From Sinohyriopsis cumingii (Eukaryota > Mollusca > Bivalvia > Unionida > Unionidae), in assembly GCA_028554795.2 (NCBI GenBank), contig CM068824.1, positions 157,402,789 to 157,466,788 on the forward strand: 64,000 nt of DNA, read 5' to 3'. Positions 26,708 through 35,579 of this stretch are shown in pieces (position 1 is the first letter of the stretch; every line of letters begins with the position of its first letter). A model generated the notes under the pieces. It saw nothing but the letters and a program-made list of their open reading frames with translations. It made no database searches and was not told where the DNA came from. The position numbers were made by a program, and so were the translations under genes.

Positions 26708-27022
26708 AGTAGTGAATGGGGTCACCCTACGTACAATGGGAATTAGCATTACAGACACCCCTGGGTCACTCTACGTACAATGGAAATTTAACATGGCGAA
26801 AAATCGTGGGTCACTCTACGAACAAGGGGAATTTAACATGGCAATAAATCGTGGGTCATTCTACGTACAAGGGGAATTTAACATGGGGAATAGAGTTAAG
26901 GCTTGTTTAGGGATTTTTTTTTTAAAAACAATTTTTTTTTTAAAAAAAAAAAGGGGGTAGGCAATTGAAAGGCTATCTCTTTTCGAGAAATATGGCTGGT
27001 CCTGAAAAGGGCCTTTGGGTTT
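26708..27022 (+). repeat. Left terminal inverted repeat
   Basis: It starts AGTAGTGAATGG and is the reverse complement of 46911-47225 over its full length, with about six substitutions and small homopolymer-length differences. The outer half consists of about four tandem units of 44-45 bp, each starting gggtcactctacgtacaa or similar (26720, 26764, 26809, 26854). The inner part has T/A homopolymers and ends with the histone-like hairpin on the minus strand (26998-27013). Confidence 0.95.
26998..27013 (-). terminator. Histone-type 3' stem-loop in left TIR, after the 27038-27271 gene
   Basis: Minus strand: GGCCCT-TTTC-AGGACC, with one C-A mismatch in the six-bp stem, followed by agcca and then ctcgaaaagagata about 13 nt later. 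It begins about 25 nt beyond the stop of the minus-strand 77-aa gene. It is the partner of the perfect hairpin at 46920-46935. Confidence 0.6.
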
Positions 27023-27037
27023 ATGTTAATGTATTCA

Positions 27038-27271
27038 TTAACATAAAGGGCACCGCATTGGTCTTCTTCTTGTCCTTAGGCTGCGTCTCACTGTTGGCCC
27101 ATAAATCAGCACTCTTTTCAGGCATCCTTGTCTTTCAACGTAGATCCTACGTATCCACAGACTGGTGTTTGTCCTGTGGACAACGGTCCACTTGGATCGG
27201 ACATACATGAGCATGTCCGTCCTAAACATCATGGAAGACACAAGGGTGGATGACTCAACTGTGGTCCACAT
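27038..27271 (-). CDS. Small basic protein of unknown function, 77 aa
   Basis: This is the leftmost gene of the Polinton, read outward. The ATG at 27271 (cttcaagATGtgg) lies 45 nt downstream of a TATA box (tataaata, minus strand, 27316-27323), which supports a real gene with this start. The product begins MWTTVESSTLVSSMMFRTDM. It becomes strongly basic at the C-terminus (RRSLRTRRRPMRCPLC), suggesting nucleic-acid binding or nuclear localisation, although no domain is recognised. The stop is followed within 30 nt by a histone-type stem-loop in the TIR, as for the other terminal genes. It could be an early accessory gene. The function is unknown, and a chance frame is not excluded. Confidence 0.5.
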   Translation of the reverse strand: MWTTVESSTLVSSMMFRTDMLMYVRSKWTVVHRTNTSLWIRRIYVERQGCLKRVLIYGPTVRRSLRTRRRPMRCPLC

Positions 27272-27315
27272 CTTGAAGCGACGAGAACAGGTGAATCAAT
27301 GCAGTGAACTGCGCT

Positions 27316-27323
27316 TATTTATA
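27316..27323 (-). promoter_or_regulatory. TATA box of the leftward 77-aa gene
   Basis: tataaata on the minus strand, 45 nt upstream of the ATG at 27271. TATA-to-ATG spacing is about 45-57 nt for most genes with a clear TATA box in this element. Confidence 0.6.
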
Positions 27324-27421
27324 GGCAGAGGAAGAATTGAAACGGATTGAGTTCATTCACCAATCCGAACACGCGTTACAAAATTCAGTCAGCTCGCATC
27401 CAATCCGAAGAGAGCAGTCTG

Positions 27422-27443
27422 TGACGTCACGTGGTCTATATAG
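27422..27443 (+). promoter_or_regulatory. Promoter with CRE, E-box and TATA
   Basis: A perfect CRE palindrome TGACGTCA (27422-27429) overlaps a CACGTG E-box (27428-27433). A TATATAG box follows at 27437-27443, 48 nt before the ATG at 27491. The cluster suggests response to host signalling or growth factors (inference). Confidence 0.65.
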
Positions 27444-27490
27444 ATTCGCTAGCGCTTGTGTGCAGTCAAATTATGCGACAGTAATTCAAC

Positions 27491-28057
27491 ATGACGGAAA
27501 TTCAGAAAACGATCCATTGGGGTGCACCAGCAGGGGAGACTGCCCAAGGGAACCCGGACTTACTTTCAGAAGAGGTGAATTGGGATTTTGTGGATTTTCT
27601 CTCCTCGCAAGAATTTGTTCCGGAACCTTCGTTACCTTCTTCATTACCGCAAGTGGAGAATTTTGGACAGAGACAGAAAGAAGAATTGGAGAAATTTATA
27701 CAACAACAAAAGGAAGCGGAACAGGCTTTTCTCCTACAGCAACAGCAGCAAGAAGAAGAGGTAAGAAAAAAACAACAGCAAGAAGAAGTAGCAGCAAAGA
27801 AACAAGAGGGTGAAAATCAAACGGTCACGGTACTGTTGGACATTTTAGCGGAGTTAAGAAGTCTGAAACAAATGTATCAGACTTCTTTATCACGACCGAA
27901 GAGAATACGACCTTCCCGAGCTAAACACGTCAACCCTGTGACTAAGCCTACCGTACCACCCTTAGTGATTTCAACCCAATCATCATCAGCATTACGCAGT
28001 CCAGAAGTAGGCCTTGGCCGTGGCAAAGGCTTAAGGCAGTTAAAATTGATTGCTTGA
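27491..28057 (+). CDS. Q/E-rich coiled-coil protein, 188 aa, unknown function
   Basis: The acidic N-terminus (residues 1-55) contains EEVNWDFVDFLSSQEF, which looks like an acidic/aromatic activation or docking segment. Residues about 55-115 are a Q/E/K-rich coiled coil (EQAFLLQQQQQEEEVRKKQQ). Residues about 118-135 form a leucine-rich helix (VTVLLDILAELRSLKQM), and the tail is basic and S/P-rich. The start is chosen because it is the first ATG after the CRE/TATA promoter. The stop is 25 nt upstream of a perfect histone-type stem-loop. An AATAAA also sits just before the stem-loop (28075-28080), so polyadenylation is an alternative. No family is recognised. The layout resembles viral transcriptional regulators, but that is inference only. 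Confidence 0.75.
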   Translation: MTEIQKTIHWGAPAGETAQGNPDLLSEEVNWDFVDFLSSQEFVPEPSLPSSLPQVENFGQRQKEELEKFIQQQKEAEQAFLLQQQQQEEEVRKKQQQEEVAAKKQEGENQTVTVLLDILAELRSLKQMYQTSLSRPKRIRPSRAKHVNPVTKPTVPPLVISTQSSSALRSPEVGLGRGKGLRQLKLIA

Positions 28058-28082
28058 ACTCACCCCTACACCGAAATAAAAA

Positions 28083-28098
28083 GGCCCTTTTCAGGGCC
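28083..28098 (+). terminator. Histone-type 3' stem-loop after the 27491 gene
   Basis: GGCCCT-TTTC-AGGGCC is a perfect 6-bp stem with a 4-nt loop, flanked by aaaaa upstream and acccaca downstream. This matches the replication-dependent histone mRNA 3' element. A purine block (cgaaaagaaa, 28111-28120) lies 12 nt further, where the histone downstream element that pairs with U7 snRNA would be. Confidence 0.75.
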
Positions 28099-28322
28099 AC
28101 CCACATTTCTCGAAAAGAAATACAATTTCAATTTGCCAATAACTCAAAAAAACAACCCACCCATTTTACCCCTATAGTACGTGTCTGTGTATGAGTGCGT
28201 GAGTGTACGTTCTTATTTTAAAATCATAACTCAAAGACACTTACCTTATATCATTCATTAATTTTTCTATGAATATTTACAATCCAATTCACAATTCACA
28301 ACGGAACACTTTAATTAAAAGT

Positions 28323-28817
28323 TCATTGACTTCTTCTTTCTCCTTGTTTAGTCTCTCTGTTTTTGAATTTTTTCACCGTCACACTCTTTTCCTCTTCTTC
28401 CTCCTCGCTTTCTTCCCTTCTTCTTTTCTTCTCCTGTTTCTTTTTCTTCACCTGTCTGCTTTCTTCCTCTGAAAAATCCCTCTCTTCTTCCGAAGAATCC
28501 CTCTCTTCTTCTGAAGAATTCCTTTTTTCTTCTGACTCCTCTTGTTTCTTTTCTGGGCAATCTGGAGACCAATGTCCTTTTTCTTTGCAATAATAACAGG
28601 TATCTTGACTTTTGTCTTTTTTAGCCCCTGTTTTTGTTCTTTTTTGACGGTTTGGACACTCTGAAGACCAATGTCCTTTCTTCTGACAGATATAGCAAGT
28701 ATCTTGACTTTTATCTCGAAAGGAAGGAGAGTAGTCCGTAGGCTGGTCTGAAGAGAATTTTCTAATGACCCCTCGCAAAGCTCTGACGAAACGTTCGATT
28801 TGGTTAGTCTCTTCCAT
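28323..28817 (-). CDS. CCHC zinc-knuckle protein, 164 aa
   Basis: Two zinc knuckles of the form CX2CX4HX4C are present: CYICQKKGHWSSEC and CYYCKEKGHWSPDC. They are separated by a basic linker. An E/S-rich acidic tail with repeated SSEEERD units follows, and then a K/R-rich end. Knuckles of this type bind single-stranded nucleic acid in retroviral nucleocapsids and CNBP-like proteins. The start at 28817 is the first ATG after a TATA box (28871-28880, minus strand). The longer open frame upstream begins only at a GTG and spans the promoter. The gene is divergent from the polymerase, with back-to-back TATA boxes. It may be captured, but the source is not identifiable. Confidence 0.8.
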   Translation of the reverse strand: MEETNQIERFVRALRGVIRKFSSDQPTDYSPSFRDKSQDTCYICQKKGHWSSECPNRQKRTKTGAKKDKSQDTCYYCKEKGHWSPDCPEKKQEESEEKRNSSEEERDSSEEERDFSEEESRQVKKKKQEKKRRREESEEEEEEKSVTVKKFKNRETKQGERRSQ

Positions 28818-28870
28818 CGTTGTGCTCAGCTTGAGAGTGAAATTAATAGTGAAAGGACAAGACACACACC

Positions 28871-28903
28871 CTTTTATATACGCTGGTCTGCCATGACTAT
28901 AAA
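28871..28903. promoter_or_regulatory. Bidirectional promoter between zinc-knuckle and polymerase genes
   Basis: The minus-strand TATA (tatataaaag, 28871-28880) lies 54 nt from the ATG at 28817. The plus-strand TATA (tataaa, 28898-28903) lies 49 nt before the polymerase ATG at 28952. The two cores are 17 bp apart. Confidence 0.7.
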
Positions 28904-28951
28904 TTAGTCTATGGTGTTTAAACTTGAGTCATTTGACGTTTTGCACTCAAG

Positions 28952-31900
28952 ATGAAACGATCCTATTCATTTGAGAAGAAAGAAGAAGAAGAAAGTAAGA
29001 GGCAGAAACGTGATCTATCGCCTCGTACCAGGACTGAAATCTTGGCACAAATTCATGCCAGTGATTTTGAAGAGGACATGAGTGAACCAGAATTCGAACC
29101 CTCTAAACGAAGTTCACCACCCTTAGTCAACCCTGAAAAATACTATTCCATTCGAGAGACGGAAAAGCGCTCCTCTAGAAAATTTAGAACCACGGCTTAC
29201 AAATACACGGTGAAGTTTAAAGATTTCAAGGCTGAAGTGCCGTTAGAGAAAGCAGAAGTGTTCATCACTGGGGTGTGGGATTCTTTGCTCACCGCACTCA
29301 AGCGACAATGTCAACCCAAAGAAGACGATCACTTGAGACTTTCCATACAACACGACGGTTTGAAATCCCCTGTTTGGATCGAGTTTAGCACCCCTGCAGA
29401 ATTGACTGCTTCCAAAGTCATGGACAAGATTCAACACGTACAACAATCTAATGATCAGTTTGACATCACCGATGGTAAAGCCACACTGGACATGACCCAC
29501 GTCTCTCATCCTCAAGGGACTGGACGCAAAAAGATGTTATTGGTGGACGACCTTCGCAACACCAAAACGAGTCTCGTCCGAATTAACAACCCTCATGACC
29601 AGATGTGTTTAGCCCGTGCCATCGTGGTGGGACGAACCTATGTCAACAAGAACGACACGGTACAATGGAAAGGAACCTGGAACACTATTCAACGTTCCGA
29701 TCGAGCCAAACAACGAAACGAAGCAGAACTCCTTTTGCAACAAGCCGGACTGTCCAAAGATACACCCTGTGGCATTCCTGAGATGCAAAAATTACAAGAT
29801 GTCCTAGCTCCACGATACACCTTGAAAGTGCACCCTCAAGAAATGCGCGGGCCTCTGTTGTTTCGAGGCCAAGAATTTAAGGACGGAAAATACGTTCACC
29901 TTTATCATCACGATGAACATTTCGATACCATTACCAGTATCACTGGATTCCTAGGATATGTTTATTATTGTGAGAAATGTGATTATGGTTATAACAATCG
30001 AGAGCAACACAAACATTGTGGATGGAAATGCTCAGGATGTTTGGCCTCTCCACCCTGTCTGAGTGAAGAACCAGTGCCTTGTTCAACTTGTCTGCGCACG
30101 TTTGTCAGCCCTACCTGTTACCAACAACACTTGAAGACGCAAGGTTCACAGAAGAAATGCGCTTGTCAACTGCTGAGATTGTGCCCTACGTGTAGACAAG
30201 GCATACGTACCAATAGTACCAAGGCACACGTATGTTCAGGAAAGAAAAAATGTCACATTTGTCACCACATCGTGGACTTGGAAAACCAATGTTACGTGCA
30301 AAAATACCAACCCCCACCAGAGAAAGAGGACGGTCACAAGAAGAAAGGCAATTTCATCTTTTTCGATTTCGAATGCATGCAAGAGACCGGCATTCACATT
30401 CCTAATTTCTGCGTGGCTCATCGAGCGTGCGAGAAGTGCATTCAAGAACCTATCTTCAGTCATTGCCCTCACTGCAGCAAGATTCCTGGAGGGCGTGAAA
30501 AAATCTTTCGGGGACCCAACACGTTAGCCGATTTTGCCCAATGGGTTTTAGACCCCATCGACAAGACGTGGAGCCAAGAGGACATCGAACGTTACGGAGA
30601 TTGTCATCGTCATGCCACGGTGATGGCTCTCAATTTCTCCGGATACGATGGACAGTTTCTTTTGAGGTACTATACGGAACAAGGCACCGAACGTCCTAAA
30701 GTGACTTTGAACGGAGCCAAAATCATTTTCATGCAAGTGGGACAAGTACAGTTTAAAGATTCGATGAGCTATTTGGCCATGCCTTTGAGTCGAATGCCTA
30801 AAACGTTTGGAATGACAGAAATGGCTAAAGGGTACTTTCCACACTTTTTCAATACGGAAGCCAATCAACACGCTGTTCTACCCCATTTGCCTGAGGCTCA
30901 CTATTACGACCCCGACAACATGCGTACCGAACAACGAGAAGCTTTCTACGCTTGGTACCAGGCTCACGCCTCGGACCCTTTCGACTTTCACGAAGAAATG
31001 CTAAAGTATTGTCGTTCCGACGTGGACATTTTACGACGTTGCTGTGGAAAATTTCGAGAACTGTTCATGGAACACGGAGGGGTCGATCCTTTGAAAGAAG
31101 CTTGCACCATTGCCAAAGCGTGTTCTTTAGTGTACCGCCAACGATTCATGCCTGAAAACACCGTGGCTGTCATCAGTCCTCAAACGACCCACTATGTCAA
31201 GCGTCAATACTCGGTCAAAGCCCTACGTTGGTTACATTACTTGTGCGACAAGGAAGACAAATGGATTCAGCATGCCCGCAACGGAGGAGGCGAAAAGACC
31301 ATCGGAACGTATTCGGTCGATGGCTGGGACTTAGAAAACCCCAAGATCGTGTACGAGTTTAACGGTTGCTTATTTCACGGATGTCCCGTCTGTTACCCTG
31401 ACCGTGGTACTAGAAATCAGTTTTTGCAACGAACCATGGAAGACTTGTACCAGGACACTTGTCAGCGACGCCTAAAGTTGGAACAGGAAGGATACCAAGT
31501 GGTGGAAATGTGGGAACACGAGTACGCTCACCGTATGAAAACCGATCCCGAGTTTAAACGTGCCGTGGAAAGTTACAAGCTGATGGACCCCCTAAACCCG
31601 AGGGATAGTTTGTACGGAGGAAGGACCAATGCCACCTGTTTGCTGTACCAAGCCGACGAAGAGAAAGGAGAAGAAATCAAATACTTGGACGTGTGTTCGT
31701 TGTATCCTTACGTGTGCAAATATTGTCCCTTTCCTGCAGGGTACCCACAATTGTTCACGGAACACATCGACCTGAAAAACATTCGATAATACGAAGGCTT
31801 GATCAAGTGTAAAGTTTTGCCTCCCACGAACCTATACCATCCCGTCTTACCTCACCATTGTCAAGGCAAACTGATGTTTCCATTGTGCCGTACTTGTGCC

Positions 31901-32992
31901 GAAACGTGCAACCAGGACCAACCTTGTCAGCACAGCCAGGAAGAACGGGCCTTGACGGGAACCTGGGTCAGCGTAGAATTGTTCAAGGCTCTGGACATGG
32001 GATACCAACTGTTAGAAGTGTACGAAATTTGCCACTTTCCCAAGACACATCAGTACCACAAGGGTGATCCCAGTCAGAAAGGCATTTTCGCCGACTACGT
32101 GGATGCCTTTTTGAAACTGAAGCAAGAAGCCAGCGGCTATCCTTCCTGGTGTCACACTCCCGAAGACCAAATACAATTCAAAGAGAAATACTACGAACAA
32201 GAAGGCATCACTTTAGACCACATCGAGAAAAACGAAGGCAGACGGTCGTTTACCAAAGTGATGTTAAATTGCTTGAGGGGTAAAATGGCACAACGTCCGT
32301 GTTTACCCAAGACGGAATATTTGACAGAACCTTCCCGCTACTTCCAGATGATTCACGACAAAACCAAATACATGAAACACGTGGATGTCGTTCGAGAGGA
32401 TTTGATCTTGGTCAATTACGAAGAAGATCTGGACTTTGTACAAGACGACCCTTTTGGAAATGTCATCATTGCGGCTTACGTGACAGCCCATGCTCGCTTA
32501 AAATTGTACGAAGCTTTAGAACTGTTAGGGGAACGCGTCCTGTACTTTGACACGGACAGTTGCATTTACATCCATCACCCGATTCAACATCACCCTGACA
32601 TCGAAGGAGACCGTTTAGGAGCCTGGACAGACGAGCATCCCGACGACAAGATTCTAAGTTTCGTCAGTGGCGGTCCCAAAAATTACGGCTACGAATACCG
32701 GGACAAACAAGGAGAAGTGCACACGACGTGCAAAGTGAAAGGACTGACTCTGAATTATCGTACCAGTCCAGTGGTCAACTTTGGGGTATTGAAAGAAGCC
32801 TTGCAATCGGGAGAGGATGGAAACTTTAAAGTGACCACCTATCAACCGAACAAGATTGTACGTTTACCCACTCACCACATCGTCAGTCGGCCCCTAGAAA
32901 AAGTCTATCAAATCGTGTACCAGAAGCGAGTGAGACTTCTCAATCATTTCACCTTACCGTATGGACATGTTGGTATAAAACATTGGTTGTAA
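28952..32992 (+). pseudogene. polB: Protein-primed family B DNA polymerase, full length but with one in-frame stop
   Basis: This is the replicative polymerase of the Polinton. Codon numbering runs from the ATG at 28952 (about 1346 codons). A Cys-rich zinc-ribbon region lies at about 340-440. The 3'-5' exonuclease has motifs DFE (FIFFDFECMQ, about 468), NFSGYDGQFL (about 560) and YCRSDVDIL (about 686). A GTYSVDGWD...YEFNGCLFHGC segment (about 787-815) resembles the nuclease-like insertion of Polinton polymerases. Palm motif A is LDVCSLYP (about 912), motif B KVMLNCLRGK (about 1102) and motif C YFDTDS (about 1199). A TAA at 31787-31789, between motifs A and B, interrupts an otherwise uninterrupted frame. 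Without readthrough the product lacks motifs B and C. There is no frameshift, so the inactivating change is recent. No other polymerase copy in the window could replace it. Confidence 0.95.
32974..32980 (+). promoter_or_regulatory. TATA box of the BIR gene
   Basis: TATAAAA inside the last codons of the polymerase, 37 nt before the ATG at 33017. Confidence 0.55.
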
Positions 32993-33016
32993 GAGGATAG
33001 TTACCCTACCAGAAAG

Positions 33017-33475
33017 ATGACTTCGCCACAGCAAGAATCGAGTGAGAAACCCGATGAGAACTCCAAGTTCAAACCCTACCATTTTTCAGTCTTCTTACCT
33101 GACTATTGTGATTGTGCCCGTCGATTGGACACGTTTCAGAAATGGCCTACGGATAGGGAAGGATTACCTTCTTCGCATGTTTTAGCTAGAACAGGATTTG
33201 TCTACTTGGGACCTGAGTCAGGATTGGGATACGAGGTACAGTGTTTCGCTTGCCGACTGATGTTACGAATGGATCTATGTATCTATAAAGATTCAGCTAT
33301 TCTGGAACATACTCGATGGTCTCCGCACTGCCCTTACCTTTCTATGGCCTTTCCACCCATCACACTACGGTACAATGTTGACGGTACCTTAGAGACGGTA
33401 CCTTCCAGAACAAGACATAAAAAACGTAAAAAAGGAAAGATGTACAAGCTGCAGACTGCATTGCGACTAGTATAA
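33017..33475 (+). CDS. BIR-domain (IAP-like) protein, 152 aa
   Basis: A single BIR domain spans about residues 35-110. RRLDTFQKWP is at the start, LARTGFVYLG in the middle, and the zinc ligands are C76 and C79 (CFAC), H98 (LEH) and C105 (SPHC). The spacing CX2CX18HX6C fits the family. The tryptophan normally found a few residues after the second cysteine is replaced (LMLRMDL), so peptide binding may differ. A basic tail (RHKKRKKGK, about 133-141) follows. BIR proteins of baculoviruses and animals block caspases or act in ubiquitin pathways. There is no RING domain here, so simple binding or decoy action is more likely (inference). The gene sits directly after polB with its own TATA box and is intact. 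Confidence 0.88.
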   Translation: MTSPQQESSEKPDENSKFKPYHFSVFLPDYCDCARRLDTFQKWPTDREGLPSSHVLARTGFVYLGPESGLGYEVQCFACRLMLRMDLCIYKDSAILEHTRWSPHCPYLSMAFPPITLRYNVDGTLETVPSRTRHKKRKKGKMYKLQTALRLV

Positions 33476-33478
33476 AAA
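33471..33478 (+). promoter_or_regulatory. TATA box before the 33536 frame
   Basis: TATAAAAA, overlapping the stop codon of the BIR gene and about 60 nt before the ATG at 33536. Confidence 0.6.
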
Positions 33479-33535
33479 GGGGGGCTATGGTCAAGACCGA
33501 TAGTTCATTGTGACTACCAAGACCGAGCGAACAAG

Positions 33536-33841
33536 ATGAATACTTTCAGAGAAACACAAAGCAAGTTGTTTAGAAAGGCACAATTCAAGTATGAGGCTTC
33601 GGAAGTGGAATGCGATTGTGAGCCTTGCGATGGGTACGATGCTGTACGTTGTGACCTTAGCGATGCCGTAAAGCATCATGGGAACTTTAGTGTCACTGCC
33701 CCTATCATGGAAAGTGATGCTGTGCGTGTCAAACCTGAGGGATGCGAAAGCGATGCCGCTCGTCCTCTTAGACATTTTACCGGGTTTAAAGGGGAATGTT
33801 CACCTTCACGTCTACCCCCTACGGATGTCATCCAGCCCTGA
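33536..33841 (+). CDS. Short Cys-containing protein of unknown function, 101 aa
   Basis: The frame follows a good TATA box (33471). It begins MNTFRETQSKLFRKAQFKYE and contains a CDCEPCDGYDAVRC cluster. No domain is recognised. It ends 14 nt before the start of the decayed second BIR gene but is in another frame, so it may be the 5' part of that gene separated by a frameshift, or an independent small gene. Confidence 0.4.
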   Translation: MNTFRETQSKLFRKAQFKYEASEVECDCEPCDGYDAVRCDLSDAVKHHGNFSVTAPIMESDAVRVKPEGCESDAARPLRHFTGFKGECSPSRLPPTDVIQP

Positions 33842-33855
33842 GCAAACTCCTGTTC

Positions 33856-34167
33856 ATGTCACCCAACCCTCATCGAAACGAACCTGTGAAAGACGAATAT
33901 TCGTTCCCTGTGCGTTTGTCGGAATACTGCGACTTTGAAAATCGTCTTCAATCGTTCAAAGGAACATGACCTAAGTATCTGGGAGGACCGACCCCCGAAG
34001 AATTAGCCAGAGCCGGATTTTTCTACTAGGGCGAAGGAGATAAAGTCAAGTGCTTCAGTTGCGGTGTGTCACTTCACCACTGGGAACCGTAAGATTCGGT
34101 CTACGTAGAACATGCCCGATGGTCACCGAATTGTCATTACTTACCCTTAGTGGGACCGAGACATTGA
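33856..34167 (+). pseudogene. Second BIR-domain gene, inactivated by three in-frame stops
   Basis: One continuous frame of 103 codons encodes a BIR domain: FPVRLSEYCDFENRL at the start, ELARAGFFY, zinc ligands CFSC, the conserved tryptophan (LHHWEP) and VEHARWSPNC. Stops occur at 33967-33969 (TGA), 34027-34029 (TAG) and 34090-34092 (TAA), with no indel. The pattern around the tryptophan is closer to the BIR consensus than in the intact 33017 gene. It is a paralogue that has been lost in this copy. Confidence 0.85.
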
Positions 34168-34192
34168 AGTAACTTCTTACCATAATCTGTTC

Positions 34193-34648
34193 ATGGATAC
34201 TTTACAAGAGAACATTCGTGCTTTGCCTGTGGAGTTGAGAGAACGCATTTACCGAGAGCTGGTCAAAATACAAGTGAAACGTAAAGAACAATTGCATCCG
34301 TTACGTCACCGGTGTTTGAACCACTGGTACCTGAAGGCTATACAAGGATTGATTCAATTGAAAGTGTTCCATCGGACAGACATTGATCAACGATCCTCTA
34401 GTTTTAAAAAGGATTGGTTTGGTATGGACGATTCTACCTACATCATTGTAAACGTACTGCATCGAATTCCAGAGGAAGAGTTAACGAATTACCAACATCT
34501 TGAACACAATGTCAACTTGGTGAAAGAGGAAACTTCTGAACGAATTGTAATGTGTAGATTAGTGACTAAACGATTTAAATTCGACACTGAAGTAACACCA
34601 TGTTTGTGCAAAGAGTACATTTCTTGTGTCAGACCAAAGAGGATTTAG
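34193..34648 (+). CDS. F-box-like family protein, copy 1, 151 aa
   Basis: The N-terminus (residues 1-35: MDTLQENIRALPVELRERIY then RELVKIQVKRK) has the LPxELrerIyreL pattern of an F-box-like helix-turn-helix. The rest is helical with a conserved EEELTNYQHL block (about 95-105) and a C-terminal half rich in aromatic residues and cysteine. The same N-terminus is repeated at 34661 and 34896. F-box proteins link targets to SCF ubiquitin ligases, and viruses often carry them. The match covers only the short helical core, so the function is inferred. No TATA box is evident. Confidence 0.6.
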   Translation: MDTLQENIRALPVELRERIYRELVKIQVKRKEQLHPLRHRCLNHWYLKAIQGLIQLKVFHRTDIDQRSSSFKKDWFGMDDSTYIIVNVLHRIPEEELTNYQHLEHNVNLVKEETSERIVMCRLVTKRFKFDTEVTPCLCKEYISCVRPKRI

Positions 34649-34660
34649 TATGACCTATTC

Positions 34661-34933
34661 GTGGATACTTTGCTAGAGAACATTCGTGCTTTGCCTGTGG
34701 AGTTGAGAGAACGCATTTACCGAGAACTGATCAAAATACAAGTGAAACGCAAACTCAAAGTGATTCATCCGTTTTTAAATTATGCTATGTTCCAAAGTAC
34801 AAGAAGACTGATTATGAGTGGATATTACATTAGGCACAAAGTTAAACGAGGCTATTGGCCACCACCCAACGATTCCAAAAACAGTGTATATACTTATGGA
34901 TACTTTACAAGAGAACATTTTGGGCTTGCCTGA
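34661..34933 (+). pseudogene. F-box-like family, copy 2, truncated
   Basis: The frame repeats copy 1 (ENIRALPVELRERIYRELIK) but its start codon is GTG where copies 1 and 3 have ATG. It runs out after 90 codons in unrelated residues and overlaps the start of copy 3. It is probably a decayed tandem duplicate. Confidence 0.6.
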
Positions 34934-35420
34934 GGAGTTGAGAGAAAGGATTTACCGAGAGCTGGTCAAAATACAAGTGAAACGTAAAGAACAATTGCAT
35001 CCGTTACGTCACCAGATCTTTAACCACTGGTACCTGAATGGTATAAGAGGACTGATTCGTCAGAAATTTTTTCAGTGGTCAGACCTTGTTGAACACTTCC
35101 AGTTTGTGAATGATGATGGACCAGACGTTCGTAATTTTGGTTACTTCGAGATTCACTTACTGCAACGTATTGAGGAAGACGAGTTAAAGGATTACCAACA
35201 TTTGTTACATGCAATCTGCTTAGAAAAAGACGAAACATCTAGACAAACTCTGACGTTTCAGTTACAGTATGTAACATTTAAATTCCCTACTGGAGAACGA
35301 ACGTGTTTGGTTAGAAATTACCTTTATTGCTTCCGAAACAAAGACACTATAAAATCAAGTTGCCATGCCACGGATTATGTCACATATCATTCAACAGATT
35401 CCGTGGAAGGAACTCAATGA
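34896..35420 (+). CDS. F-box-like family protein, copy 3, 174 aa
   Basis: Begins MDTLQENILGLPEELRERIY. The first 100 or so bp are almost identical at DNA level to copy 1 (34193) and copy 2. The middle and C-terminal halves (EEDELKDYQHLLHAI, FKFPTGERTC) align with copy 1 but have diverged. The duplicated block with diverged tails suggests tandem duplication followed by selection or gene conversion at the N-terminus. An upstream in-frame ATG at 34818 lies in the copy 2 remnant. The start at 34896 matches the family. Confidence 0.6.
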   Translation: MDTLQENILGLPEELRERIYRELVKIQVKRKEQLHPLRHQIFNHWYLNGIRGLIRQKFFQWSDLVEHFQFVNDDGPDVRNFGYFEIHLLQRIEEDELKDYQHLLHAICLEKDETSRQTLTFQLQYVTFKFPTGERTCLVRNYLYCFRNKDTIKSSCHATDYVTYHSTDSVEGTQ

Positions 35421-35559
35421 CCATATTCAAACCGTGGATCATTACCATCAATTATTACAAGAATTTTATCCATTCAATTTGGGACGACAAGTGGTGTGTG
35501 TCTTAGTGACTTGTTTTCTGGGATTTCGTTTACCAGCCGATTCTTTGTGGACTCTTTAA
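35365..35559 (+). pseudogene. F-box-like family, copy 4, C-terminal fragment
   Basis: The frame (SHIIQQIPWKELNDHIQ near the start) resembles the EIHLLQRIEEDELKDYQHL part of copy 3. It lacks the N-terminal F-box-like segment. It overlaps the end of copy 3 and reads into the next gene's leader. Confidence 0.4.
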
Positions 35560-35579
35560 GATCAGTACTTACCACCTCA

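Noticed and set aside
28075-28080. AATAAA as the sole 3' end signal of the 27491 gene
   Set aside because: It directly abuts the histone-like hairpin and is absent at the equivalent place of the other terminal genes. I kept it only as an alternative.
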